The translations under genes and the position numbers were made by a program. Shown one piece after another: positions 8,364-16,400 of a DNA stretch of 64,000 nt (position 1 is its first letter; every line of letters begins with the position of its first letter). The stretch comes from Acinetobacter kanungonis (GTDB taxonomy: Bacteria > Pseudomonadota > Gammaproteobacteria > Pseudomonadales > Moraxellaceae): the NCBI RefSeq assembly GCF_009939195.1, contig NZ_JAACKC010000001.1, positions 179,665 to 243,664 of the forward strand, written 5' to 3'. The notes beneath the pieces are model-generated. The model saw only the letters and a program-made list of their open reading frames with translations, was not told the DNA's origin and did not search any database.

Positions 8364-9250
8364 ACCTGATTGAATTATCTGCTGAACTGGCTCCAACCGA
8401 TCTTACCACCCTGCAATTGCCCACTGCTTTACTGGGTGCATTTCGACGCAAAAGCATCAGTTTTTTTAATGGTGAGACCGATGAAAAAACCATTGTTTAC
8501 TGGTTTCAGTCCACATCCTTCACCATCGATTTACGTCTGAAAGATGTCACGCAAACCCCAATTTTGCAGCGACAAGGTTGGCTTGGACAAACCCTTTGGG
8601 ATGAAGTAGATCAACTACTGTCATGGCAGGTTGAAGCACATGCCAATTATCAAAACCACATTCAATGGCCTGAACCTGCGAAATTACACTGCATTGGCAA
8701 CTGTATCTTGGAGTTTTCACCCAGTAATGCTTATGTGGAAGATTGGCGTCAGCAAGCCAGTCAAGGTTTGTATTTAGGCTTACGCTTAGAAAAAGCCATT
8801 CACCTTGCATCGAATACACCCATTCAAATGGATGCAGGACTGATTATTTGTGGCGATTGGGTGGCTTATGCACAGTCACGACTGCCACAAAATCAGCAAG
8901 CCTTAGCATCTTACGAAAATCTAGCAGAGGCACACGCAGCAGGGGGTGATTTAGAGCAGATCAATCAATTTGAAGTTTCAGTCGGTTCCCTAACTTCAGG
9001 GGTGCAATATTCGACTCAGAATCATCGATTGCAACAATCCTTTCAACTCGATGGCTTTGAACGCGTCAGTGAGCATCAACTTCGACAGATTAAAGACATA
9101 GACGGTGAACGCTATGCCTTGTATTTCACGGTCGACATGTATCAACCGCACTATCAGTTCCAAACCCAAACCGCCACCACAACCACCAGCCAAACTTGGC
9201 TCACACAAGAAGCTGAGCATCTATTGCACCATGCTCAAGCCACATATTAA
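8360..9250 (+). CDS. Protein of unknown function cotranscribed with the oxygenase
   Basis: I do not recognise a characterised family for this 296-residue protein. It overlaps the oxygenase stop by four bases (ATGA) and so is translationally coupled to it. It has no signal peptide or membrane segment. The N-terminal part (LLGAFRRKSISFFNGE, then VYWFQSTSFTIDLRL) resembles an opening motif I associate with uncharacterised beta-rich, possibly lipocalin-like bacterial proteins; that resemblance is weak. The C-terminal half (LTSGVQYSTQNHRLQ, YALYFTVDMYQPHYQF) also looks beta-rich. Context suggests a role in guanidino-compound metabolism, for example handling the oxygenase product, but no catalytic motif is visible. 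Confidence 0.6.
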   Translation: MNLIELSAELAPTDLTTLQLPTALLGAFRRKSISFFNGETDEKTIVYWFQSTSFTIDLRLKDVTQTPILQRQGWLGQTLWDEVDQLLSWQVEAHANYQNHIQWPEPAKLHCIGNCILEFSPSNAYVEDWRQQASQGLYLGLRLEKAIHLASNTPIQMDAGLIICGDWVAYAQSRLPQNQQALASYENLAEAHAAGGDLEQINQFEVSVGSLTSGVQYSTQNHRLQQSFQLDGFERVSEHQLRQIKDIDGERYALYFTVDMYQPHYQFQTQTATTTTSQTWLTQEAEHLLHHAQATY

Positions 9251-9262
9251 GCAGGTGATATT

Positions 9263-9595
9263 TTGATTGCATTTATCTATTTAGGCATCGCGATTATTGC
9301 GGAAGTGATTGCCACTTCTGCCCTAAAAGCATCACAAGGTTTCAATGTACTGCTACCCTCCAGTATTACGGTTTTGGGTTATGCGGTTGCTTTGTATTTC
9401 CTATCTTTGACGCTCAAAACTATTCCAATGGGAATCGCCTATGCGATTTGGTCAGGTGCAGGCATTATCCTCATTTCATTGGTCGGTTGGTTTGGCTTTA
9501 AACAGCAACTGGATTTTCCAGCTTTAATTGGCTTGGGTTTAATGATTTCAGGCATTTTGGTGATTCATATTTTTTCGCAAAGTACACAGCTTTAA
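9263..9595 (+). CDS. Small multidrug resistance (SMR) family exporter, EmrE-like
   Basis: The 110-residue protein has four membrane helices. TM1 carries the essential glutamate in IYLGIAIIAEVIATSALK, and the GIAYAIWSGAGIILISLVGWF segment contains the YxIWSG motif of the EmrE/Qac branch rather than the YAVWTG typical of Gdx/SugE guanidinium exporters. It starts with TTG at 9263, preceded by AGGTGA. It follows the unknown gene by 12 bases and ends the guanidine-II-controlled operon. Guanidine riboswitches frequently control SMR exporters, so export of guanidinium or a substituted guanidine is plausible. Its sequence subtype argues for bulkier cations than plain guanidinium. Confidence 0.88.
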   Translation: MIAFIYLGIAIIAEVIATSALKASQGFNVLLPSSITVLGYAVALYFLSLTLKTIPMGIAYAIWSGAGIILISLVGWFGFKQQLDFPALIGLGLMISGILVIHIFSQSTQL

Positions 9596-9614
9596 TTTTT
9601 TATTCATGACGATT

Positions 9615-9642
9615 AAAAGCCCAGTTCAAGACTGGGCTTTTT
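9615..9642. terminator. Bidirectional terminator between convergent operons
   Basis: AAAAGCCCAGT-TCAAG-ACTGGGCTTTTT lies between the SMR gene (plus) and the binding-protein gene (minus) and can stop transcription from both. Confidence 0.9.
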
Positions 9643-9658
9643 CCTGTGCTGCTTTAAC

Positions 9659-10681
9659 TTATTGCGCTGCTTGCACCAACTCAGGATAAATTAAACCATC
9701 CACATCTAGTTTGGTTTTATAAATACCATTGGTCACATTAAATTCATTCACATGATAAGTCGAACCATAAATCGAATCGAAGCCTGAGCCTTTGGTAAAG
9801 ACTTTTTTGTTTGCCGCAACATCGAGTAAATGCGTGCCGCCAATAAATTGTTCATACTGCTGCGGATCGACCCCAACGCGATTCGACATAATCTTGACGG
9901 CATCGGCATGGGTTGCAGGGTCATTAATGTATTTTACGGTTTTATCCCAAACCTGAATCAGTTTTGCCCACTGCTCTTTGTTAGCAGCCAAATGGCTCAT
10001 ATTCACGGTCAAGGTGTCATAAATCAGACCCGGTTTATCTTCAGAGGTGTAAATAATTTTAGACCCTGCCACCGATTTTAATGCCTGATTGGCAACAGGT
10101 TGCCACACTGCAATCGCATCAACCTCTTTACTTGCAAACACCTGCGGTAATTCATTGGTCATTGAATTGACCAGCTTCACATCGGTAGATGGAATTTTGG
10201 CGTCGGTTAATGCAGTTGAAAGTAACAGGTGATCCACCAGTCCTTTTTCAGTCGCAATCGATTTCCCTTTTAAATCTGCAATGCTGTTAATGCCTTCTTT
10301 GGCAATAATCACATCATTCCCCGCAGAATAGTCGGTTGCCATAATCATGATGCCTTTGGTTCCTCCCGATGCCGTCACCAGATTATCACCATTGGTGACC
10401 AAAACTGCATCTAACTGGTTGGCTGCAAAAGCCGATAATGAAGCCGAATAATCAAACCATTTAAATTCGACATTTAAGCCTGCATCTTTTAACCAGCCTT
10501 TTTCAATGGCAACTTGCCAAGCCACAAAACCGGGCCAGTCACTATAGCCAATGGTCATTGCCTGAGTCGCTGCGGCTGTTTCGGTCTTCTTTTCAGCTTC
10601 AGGTACTTTGGCGGTATTGTCACAACCCGAAAGTAAAATACCCGCAACTACTGACATTGATAACACTGCTTTTTTCATCAT
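9659..10681 (-). CDS. ABC transporter substrate-binding lipoprotein of the carboxylase region
   Basis: The 340-residue product begins with a lipoprotein signal peptide ending in the lipobox LLSGC (Cys near residue 20). It has the NMT1/SsuA-like periplasmic-binding fold: TIGYSDWPGFVAWQVAIEKG, then NQLDAVLVTNGD and SKEVDAIAVWQP. It matches the family usually called the ABC periplasmic binding protein of the urea-carboxylase region. It is the last gene of a three-gene minus-strand unit with the NikR-like regulator 19 bases upstream. Its permease and ATPase partners are in the convergent operon at 5449-7277. The ligand is unproven; urea is the traditional annotation, whereas a guanidino compound fits the riboswitches better. 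Confidence 0.87.
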   Translation of the reverse strand: MMKKAVLSMSVVAGILLSGCDNTAKVPEAEKKTETAAATQAMTIGYSDWPGFVAWQVAIEKGWLKDAGLNVEFKWFDYSASLSAFAANQLDAVLVTNGDNLVTASGGTKGIMIMATDYSAGNDVIIAKEGINSIADLKGKSIATEKGLVDHLLLSTALTDAKIPSTDVKLVNSMTNELPQVFASKEVDAIAVWQPVANQALKSVAGSKIIYTSEDKPGLIYDTLTVNMSHLAANKEQWAKLIQVWDKTVKYINDPATHADAVKIMSNRVGVDPQQYEQFIGGTHLLDVAANKKVFTKGSGFDSIYGSTYHVNEFNVTNGIYKTKLDVDGLIYPELVQAAQ

Positions 10682-10699
10682 TTTCAGGTTCCCCTAAGA

Positions 10700-11137
10700 T
10701 TATTCAACATTTTGTGGAATCGGTGGCATTACCGCGTCCATCAGTTCAAGGTGTCCGTTAATGACCCCTTTCAAGGCAATAAATTGCTGGCTCATTAACT
10801 TTAATTCTGCGCTTTTGCCCTGCATGAGCATGACTTCCATAATTTTTTGCTCATCCAGTTGGATATGCAGCGAGCTAATCACTTGTTCTAAATATTGCTG
10901 TTGCAAATCCATCAACTGCACCCGTAATGGCATTGAACTGGCGTCATACAACAAGGTTAATGTCCCAACCATGACTGCATTTTGTTGTTCTTCTACCGCA
11001 ATTAAGTGCTTGTGAATCATGTCTACAATGGCTTGCGAACGACTTTCATAGCATTGATCGACAATTTTCTGATCGAGTGCACTTAAGGTACTTTCTGGCA
11101 CCGTGACACTGATTCGGGCAAGTTTAGGTTTAGGCAC
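10700..11137 (-). CDS. NikR-like ribbon-helix-helix regulator lacking most nickel ligands
   Basis: This 145-residue protein has a CopG/NikR DNA-binding domain at about residues 5-45 (ARISVTVPESTLSALDQ, then ESRSQAIVDMIHKHL) and a C-terminal NikR-type ACT domain. My by-eye alignment to E. coli NikR keeps the first ligand histidine of HVH (here H91). The other ligands become Q80 (His76), Q93 (His89) and I99 (Cys95), so canonical square-planar nickel binding is not expected. It starts with GTG at 11137 (GGAAG upstream), four bases after the small ORF stop. Three NikR-spaced operators, one in front of its own operon, make it the probable regulator of the whole locus, with an unknown effector. Confidence 0.82.
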   Translation of the reverse strand: MPKPKLARISVTVPESTLSALDQKIVDQCYESRSQAIVDMIHKHLIAVEEQQNAVMVGTLTLLYDASSMPLRVQLMDLQQQYLEQVISSLHIQLDEQKIMEVMLMQGKSAELKLMSQQFIALKGVINGHLELMDAVMPPIPQNVE

Positions 11138-11140
11138 AAT

Positions 11141-11272
11141 TCACTTCCGCAATGATTCAGGATGATGAGGGTCTTGCTTGATATAAAAGCCTGCTCTCAC
11201 GCTTAACAACTCCAGTAAAAACTGTTTAAAGAGCTGTGATGTCTTCTTGGCTTGATTCTGCTTCTTTTGCAT
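11141..11272 (-). CDS. Small ORF, 43 residues, first gene of the nikR-like operon
   Basis: An ATG at 11272, preceded by a strong AGAGGAG ribosome site about seven bases upstream, opens a 43-codon frame. The product starts MQKKQNQAKKTSQLF and ends in QDPHHPESLRK. It is lysine- and glutamine-rich at the N-terminus, has a short hydrophobic helix (FLLELL) in the middle, and lacks a signal peptide. Its stop lies three bases before the GTG of the nikR-like gene, so the two are likely coupled. The sigma-54 promoter and operator sit just upstream. I do not recognise the family. It could be a real small protein or a leader peptide that couples translation. Confidence 0.6.
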   Translation of the reverse strand: MQKKQNQAKKTSQLFKQFLLELLSVRAGFYIKQDPHHPESLRK

Positions 11273-11287
11273 CTGTAGCTCCTCTTT

Positions 11288-11317
11288 GGTATTACCAAAT
11301 TCGAATTTTGTATTACT
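11288..11317. promoter_or_regulatory. NikR-like operator at the regulator's own promoter
   Basis: GGTATTACC-N12-TGTATTACT keeps the GTATTA-N16 layout of the two perfect sites but reads TATTAC instead of TAATAC in the second half-site. The spacer contains AAATTCGAATTT, itself a palindrome. The site covers the predicted transcript start (about 11315, minus strand), which suggests autorepression. Confidence 0.72.
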
Positions 11318-11325
11318 CGAATAAA

Positions 11326-11342
11326 TGCAGAAACCGTGCCAG
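11326..11342 (-). promoter_or_regulatory. Sigma-54 promoter of the smORF/nikR-like/binding-protein operon
   Basis: On the minus strand CTGGCACGGTTTCTGCA matches the sigma-54 consensus YTGGCACGNNNNTTGCW with one deviation (C for the first T of TTGC). The -24 half TGGCACG is perfect. Confidence 0.78.
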
Positions 11343-11527
11343 TTTGATAGAGGATATTTACGGTTTTAAGGACTGAAAAAGCTTATTCTTTGTGCAGAAA
11401 ATTGAGCCTTGTCCTAATTCGGGGCAAGACCATGCATTAGACATAATTTGAGATTTCTTTGATTAGATTCAACTTTCTATTTTTATGTAATATCATGTGC
11501 TTATAAAAAACTTATGTATATTTAAAG

Positions 11528-13411
11528 ATGAACAACAAACTCTATTATTGGGCTGAAAATTTAGAAGACTATAGTGCGGATAATGAAGAAGGTTATGGTC
11601 AAGTTATAGAAATAAAACGATTAAACTTTTTTATTGGTAAAAATAATGCGGGTAAGAGCCGATTTTTAAGGGCTTTATTTGAATCAAAAAATTCTTATAG
11701 CTTTTATCAATCTGAGTTCTATTTAAAACTATGTAAGCTAAGTGAAATTTTAAAACATGATTCCTATAAACAGAAAAGAAACAATTCATATTATGGTCAT
11801 TTTACCAGCAGTTTTGATAGTTTAAGAACAAAACTCACCGAAAACAATAAAAGTGAAGCTATTCAGTTATTTACCCATATTTTAGATTACCTTTCTCATT
11901 TAGGAATTTTACCCTTACTTGTTAGTAACAATAATGCTCCTCATGCAATTGAACTATTTTCAAATCAAATCAACAACCCTACTGTTAAATTTGATGCACT
12001 TAAACTTTACATTCCCATTCTAAGAGGAATGCGTCCAATTACTGGCATCAACAATAGTCAGCACTATATTGAACGCACTCAAAATGATTATTTTACTGAT
12101 TATAAAAGATTCAACTCCAAAAATATCATTACAGGTGAAAGTCTTTATAACGATTTAAAAATACATTTACTCGGCGAACCTGAACAACGAGACTTGATTA
12201 AAAGTTATGAAGAAATGCTCAGTCAGTATTTCTTTGATAATGACCCTGTTTCACTCATTCCTAAACATGACCAAGATGTAGTCAATATTAAAATTGGTAA
12301 AGACAAACAATTCCCAATTTCACAACTTGGGGATGGATTACAACAAGCAATTATTTTGACCTATGAAGCATATATAAAAAGACAAGATTCTGAAGGTAAT
12401 GAACAAATTCATGCTTTTTTTATTGAAGAACCTGAATTGCACATGCATGCAGGTATGGTTCGCCAGTTGATGAATTTCTATTTAAATGAAACCCGTCACT
12501 ACTATTTCTTTTCGACTCATTCCAATCATCTATTAGATATGGCTGATGAATCCGATCAAGTCATCATCCAAAAGTTCGTCAAAGAACCAAAAATAGATAA
12601 TCCAAATACATTTAATTTTAAAATTTATCGCTGCGACCGAGATCGAGACTTACTTGCTTCATTAGGGGTTAAACCCTCATCTGTATACTTAGCCAATTGT
12701 ACAGTTTGGGTCGAAGGCATTACAGACCGCCTGTACATTACAAAATATATGGAGAAGTATCTAAACGAACTAAAAACATCCAACGAAGAGTTATATAAGA
12801 AATACCGCCGCTTTATGCCAAATTACCACTATACCTTTGTGGAATATGCAGGAAGTAATCTAGTGCATTGGTCTTTTAGTGATAATTATGCCGATCATCT
12901 AGAAGACAAAGGTTTAAGTGCAAAGGCTGTTGCAAGTGAAATGCTTTTGATTGCTGATGGAGATATTCACGGCAAGGCTGATCGTGTAGCCATTTTAAAA
13001 AAGGAATTGAAATCTGAGAATTATTTCATTCTAAAATGTAAAGAAACAGAAAATACATTACCTAAAGATTCTATTATTCGCGTAGCAAAATCTAGATTTT
13101 CTCGTATGAAAGAATCAACAACTCAAAGTTATGATATTGCGCTCATTGATCAAATTACCGATGATCATTATTTTGATCATGCAGATGATGGAATTGGCAA
13201 GTTGCTTGATACGAAAATCAAAAAACCAAAATCTACATCCTCCAAAACTGCATTTGCTGATGGTGATGGCGTTGGGACTATTAAATCCAAGTTAGATTTT
13301 TGCCGAGAAATTATTAAAGATTTTGATGAAAACCCTGATTGGCAACTCACTCCTAAAGCGAATGAGCTTTGCGAACGAATTTTCAAGCATATAGAAAAAT
13401 GTAATCGTTAA
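11528..13411 (+). CDS. OLD-family ATPase with TOPRIM nuclease domain
   Basis: The 627-residue protein has an ABC/SMC-like ATPase split over the N-terminal two thirds: Walker A GKNNAGKS at 37-44, Walker B-like HAFFIEEPELHMHAG, and a YFFSTHSNHLLD histidine switch. The C-terminal third is a TOPRIM domain with VWVEGITDRLYI followed by LLIADGDIHGKAD. This is the class 1 OLD (overcoming lysogenization defect) arrangement, usually linked to phage defence. Its coding sequence is visibly more AT-rich than its neighbours and it lies between two operons of the guanidine locus without a partner gene, so acquisition by transfer is likely. No UvrD-like Gabija partner or reverse transcriptase is adjacent. 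The promoter presumably lies in the 185-base AT-rich spacer upstream. Confidence 0.83.
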   Translation: MNNKLYYWAENLEDYSADNEEGYGQVIEIKRLNFFIGKNNAGKSRFLRALFESKNSYSFYQSEFYLKLCKLSEILKHDSYKQKRNNSYYGHFTSSFDSLRTKLTENNKSEAIQLFTHILDYLSHLGILPLLVSNNNAPHAIELFSNQINNPTVKFDALKLYIPILRGMRPITGINNSQHYIERTQNDYFTDYKRFNSKNIITGESLYNDLKIHLLGEPEQRDLIKSYEEMLSQYFFDNDPVSLIPKHDQDVVNIKIGKDKQFPISQLGDGLQQAIILTYEAYIKRQDSEGNEQIHAFFIEEPELHMHAGMVRQLMNFYLNETRHYYFFSTHSNHLLDMADESDQVIIQKFVKEPKIDNPNTFNFKIYRCDRDRDLLASLGVKPSSVYLANCTVWVEGITDRLYITKYMEKYLNELKTSNEELYKKYRRFMPNYHYTFVEYAGSNLVHWSFSDNYADHLEDKGLSAKAVASEMLLIADGDIHGKADRVAILKKELKSENYFILKCKETENTLPKDSIIRVAKSRFSRMKESTTQSYDIALIDQITDDHYFDHADDGIGKLLDTKIKKPKSTSSKTAFADGDGVGTIKSKLDFCREIIKDFDENPDWQLTPKANELCERIFKHIEKCNR

Positions 13412-13423
13412 AGCTTTTTAGCA

Positions 13424-13455
13424 CCCTAACCTCTCTCCTAAAAGAAAGGTTAGGG
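13424..13455. terminator. Hairpin between convergent OLD and carboxylase genes
   Basis: CCCTAACCT and AGGTTAGGG form a 9-bp stem around a 14-base loop, followed by AAAAA on the plus strand; on the minus strand it is followed by a short mixed tract. It probably ends both genes. Confidence 0.6.
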
Positions 13456-13464
13456 AAAAACAAT

Positions 13465-16400
13465 CTAAGCCACAGGCGCCAATGTAAACAACACCTGCCC
13501 CGTTTTCACTGTTTGCCCTTTCTCAATGGTAATGGCTTCGACTTTCATGCGTTCAGGTGCCAAAATTGGAATCTCAATTTTCATGGCTTCAATCACGGCC
13601 AAAGTCGCGCCTTCTTCAACCACATCCCCCGCCTGACATTCAATTTTCCAAATTGAACCCGGCATATGTGACTCTACGGCACAGCCACCATCAGGAATTA
13701 AAACGGCTTCGCCATCATCCACCGCATCTAAACTTTCGGAAACATATTCCGCCAAACCAGCTTCATGCCAGCGGCGGCGTTCGGCTTCAAAGTTACTTTG
13801 TTGCGTGTGCTTAAATGCTTGAATGGTTTCAGCGTTTTCCTGCAAGAACTGATTGTATTCTTTTAGGTTCAACACGCCTTCTTCCACGCGAAGGTTTAAA
13901 CGTCCTGCTTTAAAATCTTCACGCATCTGCATCAATTCAGCTTCAGACACTTCATAAAATTTAATCTGGTCAAAAAAGCGCAGTAACCACGGCTTACCCT
14001 CTTCAAAATTGGCATTTTTACGGTAGCGACTCCACATTTGTGTGGTACGACCCACAAATTGATAACCGCCCGGACCTTCCATGCCGTACACGCACATATA
14101 GGCACCACCAATGCCGACGGCATTTTCAGGCGTCCAAGTCCGTGCAGGGTTATATTTGGTGGTCACTAAACGTTGACGCGGGTCTAAAGGCGTTGCCACA
14201 GGCGCACCCAAATACACATCGCCCAGTCCCATCACCAAATAACTGGCGTTATAAACCACATCTTTCACCGCCTGTTTCGAGTCCAAGCCATTAATACGGC
14301 GAATAAACTCAATGTTATCTGGGCACCATGGTGCATCAGCACGCACAATTTGGCTATAACGTTCGGTTGCCAATTGAGTTTGTGAATCTTCCCACGCCAA
14401 AGGCAAATACACCGTCCGTGATGGCACCTGCATTTCTGCAATATTCGGAATTTGTTCTTCAGCTACTTCAAGCAAACGTAGCAAGTCGGTTTGATCCAGC
14501 ACCAAACAATCATAATGAATTTGTAGCGAGCGAATGCCCGGAGTTAAATCAATAATGCCCTTGATGTTCTGCTCTTTCATCCATTGCATTAAGGCATGAA
14601 TACGGAAGCGCAGATTCAAATCCAGCACCAACTCGCCATATTCCACCAACAGGTAATGGTTCCCTGCAGGACGATAAACCACATCTGGACGTATACCATC
14701 CCCTTTAAAGGTATCCAAAATCACATGATTTAAAGTGATCGGTTCAGCTTGTACCGCTTGCGCATAGTGAATGCTTTCAGGTAATGGTGCATCCAGCATG
14801 ACTTGATAGTCTTGATTGAGTTGTTTGGCTTGGTGATAGCTGACTGGTACAAATTTAACTTTATCTCCCGCTTTCAGTTGTCCCAATTTCCACAATTCAG
14901 AATGAATCACCACCGCAGGACAGACAAAACCGCCCAAACTCGGACCATCAGGTCCCAAGATAATCGGCATATCCCCAGTAAAGTCGATTGCACCAATAGC
15001 ATAGGCATTATCGTGAATATTGGATGGATGTAAGCCCGCCTCACCACCATCTTCACGTGCCCATTCAGGTTTTGGTCCAATCAGACGAATACCTGTACGG
15101 CTGGAGTTGAAATGAATTTCAAACTCATCTTCAAAGAAGGTTTCAATGTCTTGATTGGTGAAAAAATCTGGCGCACCGTGCGGACCATACATCACTGCAA
15201 TTTCCCAATGCGAATTAAACGTAGGGATTTGCGCCTGATTTAAAGCATGTAAAGGCTGATCGCTAAAAGATGTGATCGGCAACATATCCCCGACCAGCAA
15301 ATTACGCCCTGCATGCCCCCCAAACTGACCTAAGGTAAAGGTCGCTTGCGAGCCCAGATACTCAGGGACTTTGAAGCCACCTTTAACCCCAATATAACTG
15401 CGGCAGCCTGTGCTAATTTTGCCGCATTTCAGGATTTGCCCTTTCTTCACATTCACGGTCTGCCACATGGGAATGCTCAAACCATCCAGTGTACTTGGCA
15501 TCTCGCCGCCCGTGAGGACAATTTGGCTATCACAATGAAATTTCAGGCTTGGACCTTGCAAGGTACATTCCAAACCTGCCGTATTTTTCTCATTGCCCAA
15601 CAGTTGATTGGCAACATTTAAAGAAAAAGGATCAATTGCCCCTGATGGTGGTACACCCACATCCCAATATCCCAAGCGCCCTGTCACATCTTGAATCGAA
15701 GTTTGAATACCTGCCTGTAACACCTCAATCTTTTGGGTTTTCCACTCAAAACTATTTAAGAAACGCGTGGTTTGTGTGCCTGCAAGAAATACTTCCCCTG
15801 CCACAATGTTCTGCAAATATTCGAGGTTGGTTTCAATTCCTGCCACTTGCGTATTGGCTAGTCCTGCACTCATGGCTTGAATCGCAGTATCACGATCTAC
15901 GGCAGTCACAATGATTTTGGCAATCATCGGGTCATAATAGGAAGATACATTCGAGCCTGTTTCCACCCAAGTTTCGACACGACAATCTGGATCAAATTCA
16001 ACTTCAGTTAAAAGTCCTGCACTCGGTTGGAAGTTTTTAATCGGATCTTCGGCATATAAACGCACTTGAATGGAATGCCCTTGCGACAGTAATGCTTCCG
16101 TTGGGGCAGCCCAATCACCACTGGCTAAAGTCACCATCCATTCCACCAAGTCCACAGCATAGACTTGTTCCGTCACACCATGTTCAACTTGTAGGCGGGT
16201 ATTCACTTCCAAGAAGTAAAATTCTTGGGTATCGGTATCCATCACAAATTCAACCGTACCCGCAGAACGATAGTGCACAGATTGCATCAGTTGAATTGCC
16301 ACCTGTTGCAAATAATCGCGCTGTTCGTCTGACAAATGCGGTGCAGGCGTTTCTTCAATTACTTTCTGGTTACGGCGTTGTACCGAACAATCACGTTCCC

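Noticed and set aside
11528-13411. Gabija GajA or retron effector
   Set aside because: The ATPase-TOPRIM layout is compatible, but no UvrD-like GajB or reverse transcriptase gene is adjacent, so only a solitary OLD protein is supported.
13424-13455. Possible CRISPR or mobile-element end at the OLD/carboxylase junction
   Set aside because: Only a single inverted repeat is present, without direct repeats or transposase; it fits a terminator.
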